From: Burkholderiales bacterium | GTDB taxonomy: Bacteria; Pseudomonadota; Gammaproteobacteria; Burkholderiales; Burkholderiaceae_C | Assembly (NCBI GenBank): GCA_947508055.1 | Contig: CANNRR010000002.1 | Span: 1-64,000 of the forward strand | DNA: 64,000 nt | Direction of reading: 5' to 3' | In this document: positions 1 to 6,753 of the stretch, piece after piece | Layout of the letters: each line of letters begins with the position of its first letter | How positions within the stretch are numbered: the first letter of the stretch is position 1 | Notes under the pieces: generated by a model | Told to the model about the DNA's origin: nothing | The model's input: the letters and a program-made list of their open reading frames with translations, nothing else | The model's database searches: none | Made by a program: the position numbers and the translations under genes

Positions 1-638
1 CCAGCCTGCCTGAGCCCATACGCGAATTTTGCCTGGTCTCCGTTTTACGCAATATCCATGGACTGGCCTGCTGGTGGGTGGACTCGCGCATCCCTTTGCA
101 GGCCGCCGACTTTCCCTTTGCCCCACCACCCCACGTCAATGCGTATTCAGTGCTATTTAGCGGCACGAGCCGCTTCCGGCAAGCGCAGGCTGCTATTATT
201 TTTGATGCGAGCTACCTGTCCCTACCGCTACGCCGCGACGAAAAAGCTTTGCAACAAATGTTGCAGCACGCGCTACCCCTGACCGTACTGCAATACCGGC
301 GCGACCGTCTGCTGGTACAGCGTGTGCGCCAGACTCTGGTCAACTACGCCCAGCAAACCCATAACGCGGATGTGCTGTCGGCACTGCTGCACGTGTCTCC
401 CCGCACGTTGCACCGCCAACTCAAGGAGGAAGGCGCCACGCTCCAAGGGCTCAAAGATGAGGTACGCCAGGCGCGCGCCATTGAGTTACTGCACCGCTCC
501 GAACGGCCCATCAAGCAGGTGGCGGAGGCTGCCGGATTTCAAAACGAGAAAAGCTTTATCCGCGCCTTCAAAGGCTGGACCGGAACATCGCCGGCCGAGT
601 TTCGAAAGCAATCGAAGTCCATAGGCTCCAAGCCATGA
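1..638 (+). CDS. AraC-family transcriptional regulator, 3' part (5' end outside window)
   Basis: The reading frame is open from the window edge (codons can be read from base 3), so the true start lies upstream; a GTG at 78 is internal. About 210 residues are visible. The C-terminal ~85 residues form a double helix-turn-helix AraC/XylS domain: HVSPRTLHRQLKEEG is the first HTH and IKQVAEAAGFQNEKSFIRAFK the second, followed by the usual WTGTSPAEFR ending. The preceding part (RNIHGLACWWVDSRIPLQ, then YSVLFSG and FDASYLSLPL) resembles the arabinose-binding-type effector domain of ArgR/OruR-like AraC regulators. It ends 99 bases before a diguanylate cyclase. The ligand and target genes cannot be told from what is visible. 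Confidence 0.85.
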   Translation, partial: SLPEPIREFCLVSVLRNIHGLACWWVDSRIPLQAADFPFAPPPHVNAYSVLFSGTSRFRQAQAAIIFDASYLSLPLRRDEKALQQMLQHALPLTVLQYRRDRLLVQRVRQTLVNYAQQTHNADVLSALLHVSPRTLHRQLKEEGATLQGLKDEVRQARAIELLHRSERPIKQVAEAAGFQNEKSFIRAFKGWTGTSPAEFRKQSKSIGSKP

Positions 639-737
639 CCCGCCTTTACCAGTGCGGCGACTTTGTAAAAGAGTGTTTAAACCGTAGCCACAGTGTCGCG
701 ATGAATAGAGAATATTTGAACTGCACGAAAGTTCACA

Positions 738-1376
738 TTGACCGCCTACATCCTCGCTACTGTCGCGGCTTTACTGGGAGTGGCTACCTTGGCTTTAGCC
801 ATTCGGTTGCGTCACGTGGTTGGTGAAAAAAGGCGGCTCCAAAAGTATGCACTGAAGTTGCGTGATGCAGAAAAATCACTGAAAAAACATGCATTCTTTG
901 ATCCGCTGACCGGGTTGGCAAACCGGTTGCTGCTGGTTGATCGCTTTCAGTTGGCCATGCAGCACTCTAGACGCAGTCTCAAACAGTTCGCGGTGCTGAT
1001 GGTGGATCTGAACAAATTCAAGGCCATTAACGACACCTACGGTCACGCTGCCGGAGACACGGTTCTGGTGACTGTGGCGCAACGGCTGGTTTCGGCCGTT
1101 CGTGCCTCGGACACGGTGGCGCGCCTGGGTGGTGACGAGTTTGTGCTGATCATTGAGTCCATCACCGAACGGGAACAGGTCGCTGCGCTGGGGCATAAAC
1201 TGATCGACCTGCTGGCAGAAAAAGTCACCCTCGATTCTGGGGAAGTTATCAGTCTGGGCGGCAGTATCGGCTTCGCCTGGTACCCGAAGGACGGCGAAAA
1301 CCTGAAAGACATACTGGAAGTCGCTGATCAGGCCATGTACTTTTGCAAGACGTCAGGGCTCATGCCATTCGCCTGA
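738..1376 (+). CDS. GGDEF-domain diguanylate cyclase, membrane-anchored
   Basis: A 212-residue protein predicted to make cyclic di-GMP from two GTP. Residues 1-22 are one hydrophobic segment, then a short linker or coiled coil (about 30-50), then a GGDEF domain (FFDPLTGLANR, DLNKFKAINDTYGH, ARLGGDEFVLI, GGSIGFAWYP, ADQAMY). The catalytic GGDEF signature is intact. The inhibitory-site motif RASD lies five residues before it, so product feedback inhibition is likely. The only possible start after the in-frame TGA at 717 is TTG at 738, with no strong ribosome binding site. The protein stops soon after the ADQAMY helix, a slightly short C-terminus. No sensory domain is present, so the input signal is unknown. 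Confidence 0.85.
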   Translation: MTAYILATVAALLGVATLALAIRLRHVVGEKRRLQKYALKLRDAEKSLKKHAFFDPLTGLANRLLLVDRFQLAMQHSRRSLKQFAVLMVDLNKFKAINDTYGHAAGDTVLVTVAQRLVSAVRASDTVARLGGDEFVLIIESITEREQVAALGHKLIDLLAEKVTLDSGEVISLGGSIGFAWYPKDGENLKDILEVADQAMYFCKTSGLMPFA

Positions 1377-1414
1377 CCGGGCATGCGCGGCGGCACTCGC
1401 GAACCGCGCCAATG

Positions 1415-3112
1415 CTACAGCACCGGGGCAGCCCGTTGGATGATGGCGGTGCAATCTACCCCACGCGGCAAAGCTCCAAAGGTCAGCCCGCTGCTGTCGC
1501 CACCCAGACGCGCGGTACAAAATGCATCGGCCACCGTGGGGTTGCCGTAGCGCACCAATAGCGAACCTTGCAGCGCAAGCGCCATCTTCTCCACCACACT
1601 GCGCGCACGGTATTCGATGGCAGAAGGGTCGACCAGTTCACTGCCCAGGCGCGCCACGTAGCGGTCCAGTCGCCGGTCAGCACCAGCGGCAGCCTGGACT
1701 TCGTCCATGTAGGCATCCACCGAACCCGGGTTGTGGTGCATGGCGCGCAGCATGTCCAGGCACTGCACGTTGCCACTGCCCTCCCAGATGGAATTGACAG
1801 GCGACTCGCGGAACAGGCGGGGCATGATGCAGTCTTCCATCACGCCGCTGCCGCCAATGCACTCCATGGCTTCAACCGCATGGGCCGGTGTGCGTTTGCA
1901 GATCCAGTATTTACCAACCGCGGTGCCCACGCGCACCAGCATTTTTTCGTGCTCGCTGGCCTCGCCAATGTCCAACGCCCGGCCAATGCGCATGGTCAAC
2001 GCCAGCGCGGCCTCGTGCTCGATCACCAGATCAGCTAGCACGTTTTGCATCAACGGTTGCTCGACCAGGCGTTTGCCAAACGCAGCGCGGTAGTTGCAAT
2101 GGTGCAGCGCTTGCGCAACCGCCTGGCGCATGCCGCTGCTCGAACCAATCATGCAGTCATAGCGAGTCATAGTCACCATCTTCAAAATGGTAGCCACTCC
2201 GCGTCCCTCGGCACCCACCATTTGCGCCCAGGCGCCGCGCAACTCGGTCTCGCACGAAGCGTTGGCGACATTACCCATCTTGTTTTTTAAACGCTGGATC
2301 TGTATCGGGTTCTTGCTGCCGTCCGGCCGCCAACGCGGCAGCCAGAAGCAGGACAGGCCGCTCTGCGTCTGCGCCAGCACCAGAAAGGCATCACACATGG
2401 GCGCCGACACAAAATACTTGTGCCCCACCAGCTCATAGGCATGCCCAGGCCCCCCCGTGCCCAGGGCGTGGGCGCGCACGGTGTTGGACCGCACGTCCGA
2501 GCCGCCCTGCTTTTCGCTCATGGCCATGCCCACCGTAATGGCGGCTTTTTGCTCCATGGGAATGTTGCGCTGGTCATAAGCCAGCGCCGTAATCTTGGGC
2601 AGCCACTGCGCGGCCAGATCGGGCTGCAGCAGCAAGGCGGGCACAACAGCAGATGTCATGGTCACGGGGCACCCGTGCGCAGCCTCCACCTGGGCCTGCA
2701 GATAAAACTTGGCAGCCCGCGCGACGTGCGCCCCGGCTTGCGGTTGGAGCCAATGCGATGCGTGCAGTCCCTGCTCTAGCGAGGTTTTCATCAACTGGTG
2801 GTAGGCGGGGTGGAAGCGCACCTCGTCAATGCGATGCCCATAGTTATCGTGGGTATAGAGAACCGGCTTGTTTTCGTTGGCCTGAAAGCCCAACTCGATC
2901 ATTTCAGCAGAGCCCGTGAGTTTGCCAAAGGACTGCAAGTCAGCCTCGGCCCAGGCTGCACCCTCGCGCGCAACCGCTTCACGCAAGGCTGCATCCTGCT
3001 GGTACAGGTTGGTGTCACACAGCGCGGGCGGCTGGTTCTCGACGATATGGGTTTCGGCCAAATGGCCGTACGCCAAACTGTAGGCAGCGTGCGGGCTAAC
3101 GATTTGCTGCAT
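1415..3112 (-). CDS. aidB: AidB-like acyl-CoA dehydrogenase
   Basis: A 565-residue flavoprotein of the AidB branch of acyl-CoA dehydrogenases, longer than the usual ~390 residues as expected for AidB. The N-terminus carries the AidB-specific block: ETHIVENQPPALCDTNLY, then REGAAW, then DEVRFHPAYHQLM. The dehydrogenase core follows (MSEKQGGSDVRSNT, KYFVSAPMCDAFLVLAQT, LKNKMGNVANASCE, CIGGSGVMEDCIMPRLFRESPVNSIWEGSGNVQ). It is the last gene of a four-gene minus-strand operon, 31 bases after the rhodanese gene. E. coli AidB belongs to the alkylation-damage response, but here the gene sits with beta-oxidation genes, so an acyl-CoA role, or a detoxifying role alongside them, is equally plausible. 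The start ATG at 3112 has a GGAGAT-type binding site upstream. Confidence 0.9.
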   Translation of the reverse strand: MQQIVSPHAAYSLAYGHLAETHIVENQPPALCDTNLYQQDAALREAVAREGAAWAEADLQSFGKLTGSAEMIELGFQANENKPVLYTHDNYGHRIDEVRFHPAYHQLMKTSLEQGLHASHWLQPQAGAHVARAAKFYLQAQVEAAHGCPVTMTSAVVPALLLQPDLAAQWLPKITALAYDQRNIPMEQKAAITVGMAMSEKQGGSDVRSNTVRAHALGTGGPGHAYELVGHKYFVSAPMCDAFLVLAQTQSGLSCFWLPRWRPDGSKNPIQIQRLKNKMGNVANASCETELRGAWAQMVGAEGRGVATILKMVTMTRYDCMIGSSSGMRQAVAQALHHCNYRAAFGKRLVEQPLMQNVLADLVIEHEAALALTMRIGRALDIGEASEHEKMLVRVGTAVGKYWICKRTPAHAVEAMECIGGSGVMEDCIMPRLFRESPVNSIWEGSGNVQCLDMLRAMHHNPGSVDAYMDEVQAAAGADRRLDRYVARLGSELVDPSAIEYRARSVVEKMALALQGSLLVRYGNPTVADAFCTARLGGDSSGLTFGALPRGVDCTAIIQRAAPVL

Positions 3113-3143
3113 GCGATCTCCTTGGCTGTAAAACCTGATATGT

Positions 3144-3569
3144 CTAGCTGTGTTTGTCGGCCCGGCGCGCTTTTTGCGCTTCCAGTGTCTCGGTTGGCGC
3201 TCCCTGTTTTACCCACTCGGCGTAACCGCCGTCAATGTGGGCCACGTTGGTCATACCCATGTCCTGCAAGGTTTTCGCGGTCAGGGCGCTGCGCCAACCG
3301 GCCCCGCAGAACAGAATGTACTCCTTGGCTTCGTCGCCAAAGATCGGCTTGTAGTAGGGTGAGGCCGGGTCAACCCAGAACTCCAGCATGCCGCGCGGCG
3401 CATGAAACGCCCCCACCACCGCGCCGTGCGCCAACTCGCGAATATCGCGAATATCGACCAGCAGGGTTCTAGGGTCAGTGAGCCGGGGCAGCACTTCGGC
3501 CACGGTATAAGTGCGGACTTCTTCCATGGCCTCGTCAACGAGGTCTCGGGATGATTTGGTAATAGGCAT
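3144..3569 (-). CDS. rhodanese-domain protein
   Basis: A 141-residue single-domain rhodanese (sulfurtransferase fold). The start at ATG 3569 is set by a clear AGGAG site seven bases upstream and by the homology pattern; a longer frame upstream overlaps the previous gene and is not used. Visible motifs are TLLVDIRDIRELAHGAVVGAFH (first half, shown as positions ~30-50), PYYKPIFGDEAKEYILFCGAGWRSA with the active-site Cys at about residue 95, and MGMTNVAHIDGGYAEWVKQGAP. The active-site loop CGAGWRS fits the rhodanese CxxGxR form. It lies between an acyl-CoA dehydrogenase and an aidB-like gene in the same operon. A sulfur-transfer substrate cannot be inferred. Confidence 0.85.
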   Translation of the reverse strand: MPITKSSRDLVDEAMEEVRTYTVAEVLPRLTDPRTLLVDIRDIRELAHGAVVGAFHAPRGMLEFWVDPASPYYKPIFGDEAKEYILFCGAGWRSALTAKTLQDMGMTNVAHIDGGYAEWVKQGAPTETLEAQKARRADKHS

Positions 3570-3589
3570 GTTTTCTCCTCTTGAAAGGC

Positions 3590-4807
3590 TTATCCCGCCA
3601 GTGAACGCTGGATGATGATCTTTTGCACGTCGCTGGTGCCTTCGTAAATCTGGCAAACGCGCACGTCGCGGTAGATGCGCTCCAGCGGAAAGTCGCTTAC
3701 ATACCCGTAACCGCCAAGAGTCTGAATGGCTGCGCTGCACACCTTCTCGGCCATCTCACTGGCAAACAGCTTGGCCATGGCGGCTTCTTTCAGACAAGGC
3801 CTGCCCGCATCGCGCAACGATGCTGCGTGCCAGATCAGTTGGCGGGCTGCTTCCAGTTGTGTGGCGCAATCGGCCAATCTAAAACCTACGGCCTGGTGGT
3901 TGAAGATGGCGGTACCAAAGCTCTGACGATCCTTGGCATAGGCCACCGCCACTTCCAGCGCACTGCGGGCCATGCCCACGCTCTGCGCCGCAATGCCGAT
4001 GCGCCCACCCTCCAGACCGCCCAGGGCGATACCATAGCCCTCGCCCTCTTTGCCGATCAGGTTCTCCGCCGGGATGCGGCAGTTGTCAAAATTAATCTGC
4101 GCCGTGTCGCTGCTGTGCTGGCCCAACTTGTCTTCAATGCGCGCCACCACATAGCCCGGCGCGCTGGTCGGCACCAGAAACGCACTCATGCCCTTCTTGC
4201 CTGCGCCCTTGTCGGTGACGGCAATAACGATGGCTACATCACCATTCTTGCCACTGGTGATGAACTGCTTGACGCCGTTGATCACGTAATGATCGCCCCC
4301 ACGCTCGGCACTAACGTGTCCTCCCTGCCCCCCAAGGGGGCGCGTTTCACCTTGGGGCGGCCCTGCGGTGAAACCGTCACCCTCTAGCACGGCGGTGGTG
4401 CGCAGGCTGGAGGCATCGCTGCCGACATGGGGTTCGGTTAAACAAAAGGCGCCCAGCATCTGGCCCTGTGCCAGTGGCTCGAGCCACTTCTTCTTTTGTG
4501 CTGCATTGCCGAATTTCATCAAAATGGCATTCACCGGGCAGTTGGTCACGCTGATGACGGTACTGGTGCCGCCGTCTCCCGCGGCAATTTCTTCCAGCAC
4601 CAGCGCGAGCGTCAAGTAGTCCAGCCCGGCGCCCCCCTGCTCCTCGGGCACACAAATGCCATACGCTCCCAGCGCGGCCAGGCCCTTGTGGGCATCCTTG
4701 GGAAAGTGGTGCTCTTTGTCCCACTTGGCGGCATTCGGCCACAACTCGGCTTGTGCAAAATCGCGAACCGCATCGCGCACCATCTCCTGGTCTTGACTAA
4801 GTATCAA
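3590..4807 (-). CDS. acyl-CoA dehydrogenase with a 26-residue in-frame insertion
   Basis: A 405-residue FAD enzyme that would form a trans-2-enoyl-CoA from a short or branched acyl-CoA. Conserved blocks are AFCLTEPHVGSDASSLRTTA, INGVKQFITSGKNGD, GYGIALGGLEGGRIGIAAQSVGMA, QTLGGYGYVSDFPLERIYRDVRVCQIYEGTSDVQ, with the catalytic Glu in the YEGT motif. Two oddities stand out. Between LEGD and GDHYVING, where relatives read straight through, lie 26 extra Gly/Pro/Arg-rich residues encoded by a GC-rich palindromic stretch (4298-4375). The start codon is TTG at 4807, and both its GGAGG binding site and the TTG lie at the edge of an interspersed repeat. Second gene of the operon, 45 bases after the thiolase gene. 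Confidence 0.9.
   Translation of the reverse strand: MILSQDQEMVRDAVRDFAQAELWPNAAKWDKEHHFPKDAHKGLAALGAYGICVPEEQGGAGLDYLTLALVLEEIAAGDGGTSTVISVTNCPVNAILMKFGNAAQKKKWLEPLAQGQMLGAFCLTEPHVGSDASSLRTTAVLEGDGFTAGPPQGETRPLGGQGGHVSAERGGDHYVINGVKQFITSGKNGDVAIVIAVTDKGAGKKGMSAFLVPTSAPGYVVARIEDKLGQHSSDTAQINFDNCRIPAENLIGKEGEGYGIALGGLEGGRIGIAAQSVGMARSALEVAVAYAKDRQSFGTAIFNHQAVGFRLADCATQLEAARQLIWHAASLRDAGRPCLKEAAMAKLFASEMAEKVCSAAIQTLGGYGYVSDFPLERIYRDVRVCQIYEGTSDVQKIIIQRSLAG
4298..4375 (-). repeat. palindromic element inserted in frame in the acyl-CoA dehydrogenase gene
   Basis: These 78 bases (26 codons) interrupt an otherwise conserved stretch of the dehydrogenase. They contain CCCCCCAAGGGGG and, at about 4345-4375, the 8-bp inverted repeat GTTTCACC / GGTGAAAC around a GC-rich loop. 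The sequence resembles intergenic palindromic repeats I associate with Comamonadaceae, but no second copy is seen in this window. No stop codon is introduced and the length is a multiple of three. The exact ends are uncertain by a few bases because GD codons flank both sides. Confidence 0.65.
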
Positions 4808-4860
4808 TTTGGCCTCCAGCCCTTGTAATATATGCGCAAGCAGCTACCAACTTTATAGCA
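4806..4860 (-). repeat. interspersed repeat (family A) bridging thiolase stop and dehydrogenase start
   Basis: Read on the minus strand this is TGCTATAA, then GTAGCTGCTTGCGC, then a spacer, then GGGCTGGAGGCCAAATT. The same blocks occur at 58352-58412 and, more diverged, at 19203-19255 and 52794-52853. The stop codon TAA of the thiolase gene lies in the TGCTATAA end. The GGAGG binding site and TTG start codon of the next gene lie in the other end. Confidence 0.7.
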
Positions 4861-6034
4861 TCTCCAATGCAACGGCGGTCGCCTCGCCACCACCAATGCA
4901 CAGGGTCGCCAGCCCCTTCTTCAGCCCATGCGCCTGCAAAGCGTACATCAAGGTCACCATGATGCGCGCACCGGAGGCACCAATGGGGTGACCCAGCGCA
5001 CAGGCGCCGCCATTCACATTGACCTTCTCGTGCGGCACGCCCAGCTCTTTCATCAGCGCCATCGGCACGACGGCAAAGGCTTCGTTCACTTCCCACAGAT
5101 CCACATCGCCCACGGCCCATCCCGCCTTGGCCAGCGCTTTTTGCGTGGCACCGACTGGCGCGGTGGCAAACCACTCGGGCTCTTGCGCATGGGTGGCGTG
5201 GGCCACAATGCGCGCCAGCGGCTTGCAGCCCAATTTGGCTGCAGTGCTGGCTTTCATCATTACCAGTGCGGCAGCGCCATCGTTGATGCTGGAGCTGCTG
5301 GCAGCGGTAATGGTGCCGTCCTTCTTGAAGGCGGGTTTGAGCGAGGGAATTTTGTCCAGCTTGACCTTGCCCGGGCCCTCATCGATGGACACCACCACTT
5401 CACCACCACGGCCCTTGACCGTGACGGGTGTGATCTCGGCCGCAAACGCGCCGGATTCGGTCGCAGCCTTGGCGCGCTGCACGCTGGCGGTGGCAAAGGC
5501 ATCCTGCTCGGCACGGGTAAAGCTGTACTTGGCGGCGCAGTCTTCGCCAAACGTGCCCATGGAGCGCCCGGCCTCGTAGGCGTCTTCCAGGCCATCCAGC
5601 ATCATGTGGTCAAAAATGCGGTCGTGGCCGATGCGGTAACCACCACGCGCCTTGGGCAGCAGGTAGGGCGCGTTGGTCATGCTCTCCATGCCACCGGCCA
5701 CCAGCACCTCGTGGCTGCCGGCGATCAGCATGTCGTTGGCGAACATGGCGGCGCGCATGGCCGAGCCGCACATTTTGGACAAGGTAACCGCGCCCGCACT
5801 CTTGGGCAGGCCGCCCTTGAACCCGGCCTGGCGCGCAGGCGCCTGGCCCTGGCCGGCCATCAGGCAGTTGCCAAACAACACTTCTGTGACCAGGTCAGGG
5901 GAAATGCCGGCGCGTTGCACCGCTGCCCTGATCGCCGCGCCACCCAGGTCATGCGCCGCGAGACTGGAAAAATCGCCTTGAAAAGCGCCCATGGGGGTCC
6001 GGGCTGCGCCGACGATCACGATGAAATCCGACAT
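4853..6034 (-). CDS. acetyl-CoA acetyltransferase (thiolase)
   Basis: A 393-residue thiolase, predicted to condense two acetyl-CoA or cleave 3-ketoacyl-CoA. The N-terminal half has VGAARTPMGAFQGDFSSLAAHDLG and the nucleophile Cys89 in LSKMCGSAMRA. The C-terminal half has NVNGGACALGHPIGASGARI, with the catalytic His, and LCIGGGEATAVALE with the second catalytic Cys. Full-length for the family. It is the first gene of a minus-strand operon with an acyl-CoA dehydrogenase, a rhodanese and an AidB-like enzyme. The start ATG has an AGGAG site, and a perfect 22-bp palindrome lies 43 bases upstream. Substrate choice (acetoacetyl-CoA or longer) cannot be fixed, so no symbol is given. Confidence 0.92.
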   Translation of the reverse strand: MSDFIVIVGAARTPMGAFQGDFSSLAAHDLGGAAIRAAVQRAGISPDLVTEVLFGNCLMAGQGQAPARQAGFKGGLPKSAGAVTLSKMCGSAMRAAMFANDMLIAGSHEVLVAGGMESMTNAPYLLPKARGGYRIGHDRIFDHMMLDGLEDAYEAGRSMGTFGEDCAAKYSFTRAEQDAFATASVQRAKAATESGAFAAEITPVTVKGRGGEVVVSIDEGPGKVKLDKIPSLKPAFKKDGTITAASSSSINDGAAALVMMKASTAAKLGCKPLARIVAHATHAQEPEWFATAPVGATQKALAKAGWAVGDVDLWEVNEAFAVVPMALMKELGVPHEKVNVNGGACALGHPIGASGARIMVTLMYALQAHGLKKGLATLCIGGGEATAVALEML

Positions 6035-6076
6035 GCTGTGTTCTCCTGATCAATTGAGGGGTTGGATTGTAAAGAG

Positions 6077-6098
6077 TTGACGTTTACGTAAACGTCAA
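6077..6098 (-). promoter_or_regulatory. perfect 22-bp palindrome upstream of the thiolase operon (probable operator)
   Basis: The stretch reads TTGACGTTTAC followed by its exact reverse complement GTAAACGTCAA, ending 43 bases before the thiolase start. Its core resembles the TTTACGTAAACG-type sites described for LiuR, a MerR-family regulator of branched-chain amino acid and fatty acid breakdown in proteobacteria. That assignment is inference; the palindrome itself is certain. A TACAAT hexamer downstream at 6064-6069 (minus strand) could be the -10 element. Confidence 0.6.
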
Positions 6099-6213
6099 TT
6101 GTGACAGGGTCCGACCGGCGCCACCAACCTGTAGATCATTTTCCTGCAACCGATCAGCACCGGCAACAGACACCGCTCGCATTGAGACGCACTCAGTTTG
6201 AATCGCCCCGCGC

Positions 6214-6753
6214 TCAGGATGTCAACGAAAGGACTGCTTTTTCGGCAGCGAGCAGGCGTTGCTCTTTGGATCCGGCAATGCGGACATGCGGCCATGCCCT
6301 TTCGGCCAGCGTGTGCTCTATCCGTACATGAACGGTTGCGCGTTGTAAAACTCCATCGCGCTGCAAGCCATCTGCCTCCCAGGGGATGTCAGGCTCCAGC
6401 AGCAGCGTCAGTGCGTAGCGAGCCTGCAGCCCGTGTGCTGGCGGGTAGAGGGACGCATCCGCAAACATGCAGTCGCTGTAGATGGCCGTGAGCAGCGGCG
6501 CCGTGTCGCAGAACACCCAGGCGCAGGGTTGCTGGCCGGCAATTTCTAGTGCTGTTGCCTCGCGACGGACCTGCTCCTGCAAAATCGATAATTGCTCGTG
6601 TTGCTCTGGCGTGCGACCCTGCACCTCGGTAAAGTGGCGCAGATACTCAGGCACCCATAGACCGCCCATGCGGGCACTCAGTGCCTGCGCCAAAGTGGTC
6701 TTGCCCGTGCACTCGGCGCCGATGATGCAAATGAGGCGGGGTTCAGAATTCAA
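6214..6753 (-). CDS. NadR-like P-loop ATPase/kinase
   Basis: A 179-residue cytoplasmic P-loop protein of the NadR ribosylnicotinamide-kinase-like family (AAA_28). Walker A is GAECTGKTT at residues 12-20. It is followed by VPEYLRHFTEVQGRTPEQHEQL, which fits the substrate-binding region of NadR-type kinases, then VFCDTAPLLTAIYSD and a LLLEPDIPWEADGLQRD block. The start overlaps the end of the TonB-dependent receptor gene by 11 bases, so the two are probably translationally coupled and share the TPP riboswitch. That context suggests a kinase acting on thiamine or a precursor rather than on nicotinamide riboside. This is inference; the family alone would predict a nucleoside-like kinase. No NAD adenylyltransferase domain is present. 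Confidence 0.75.
   Translation of the reverse strand: MNSEPRLICIIGAECTGKTTLAQALSARMGGLWVPEYLRHFTEVQGRTPEQHEQLSILQEQVRREATALEIAGQQPCAWVFCDTAPLLTAIYSDCMFADASLYPPAHGLQARYALTLLLEPDIPWEADGLQRDGVLQRATVHVRIEHTLAERAWPHVRIAGSKEQRLLAAEKAVLSLTS

Noticed and set aside
4928-6049. A 373-codon open frame on the plus strand across the thiolase gene
   Set aside because: It is antisense to a fully conserved thiolase and has a composition typical of a shadow frame in GC-rich DNA (His, Gly and Arg rich, no family motif).
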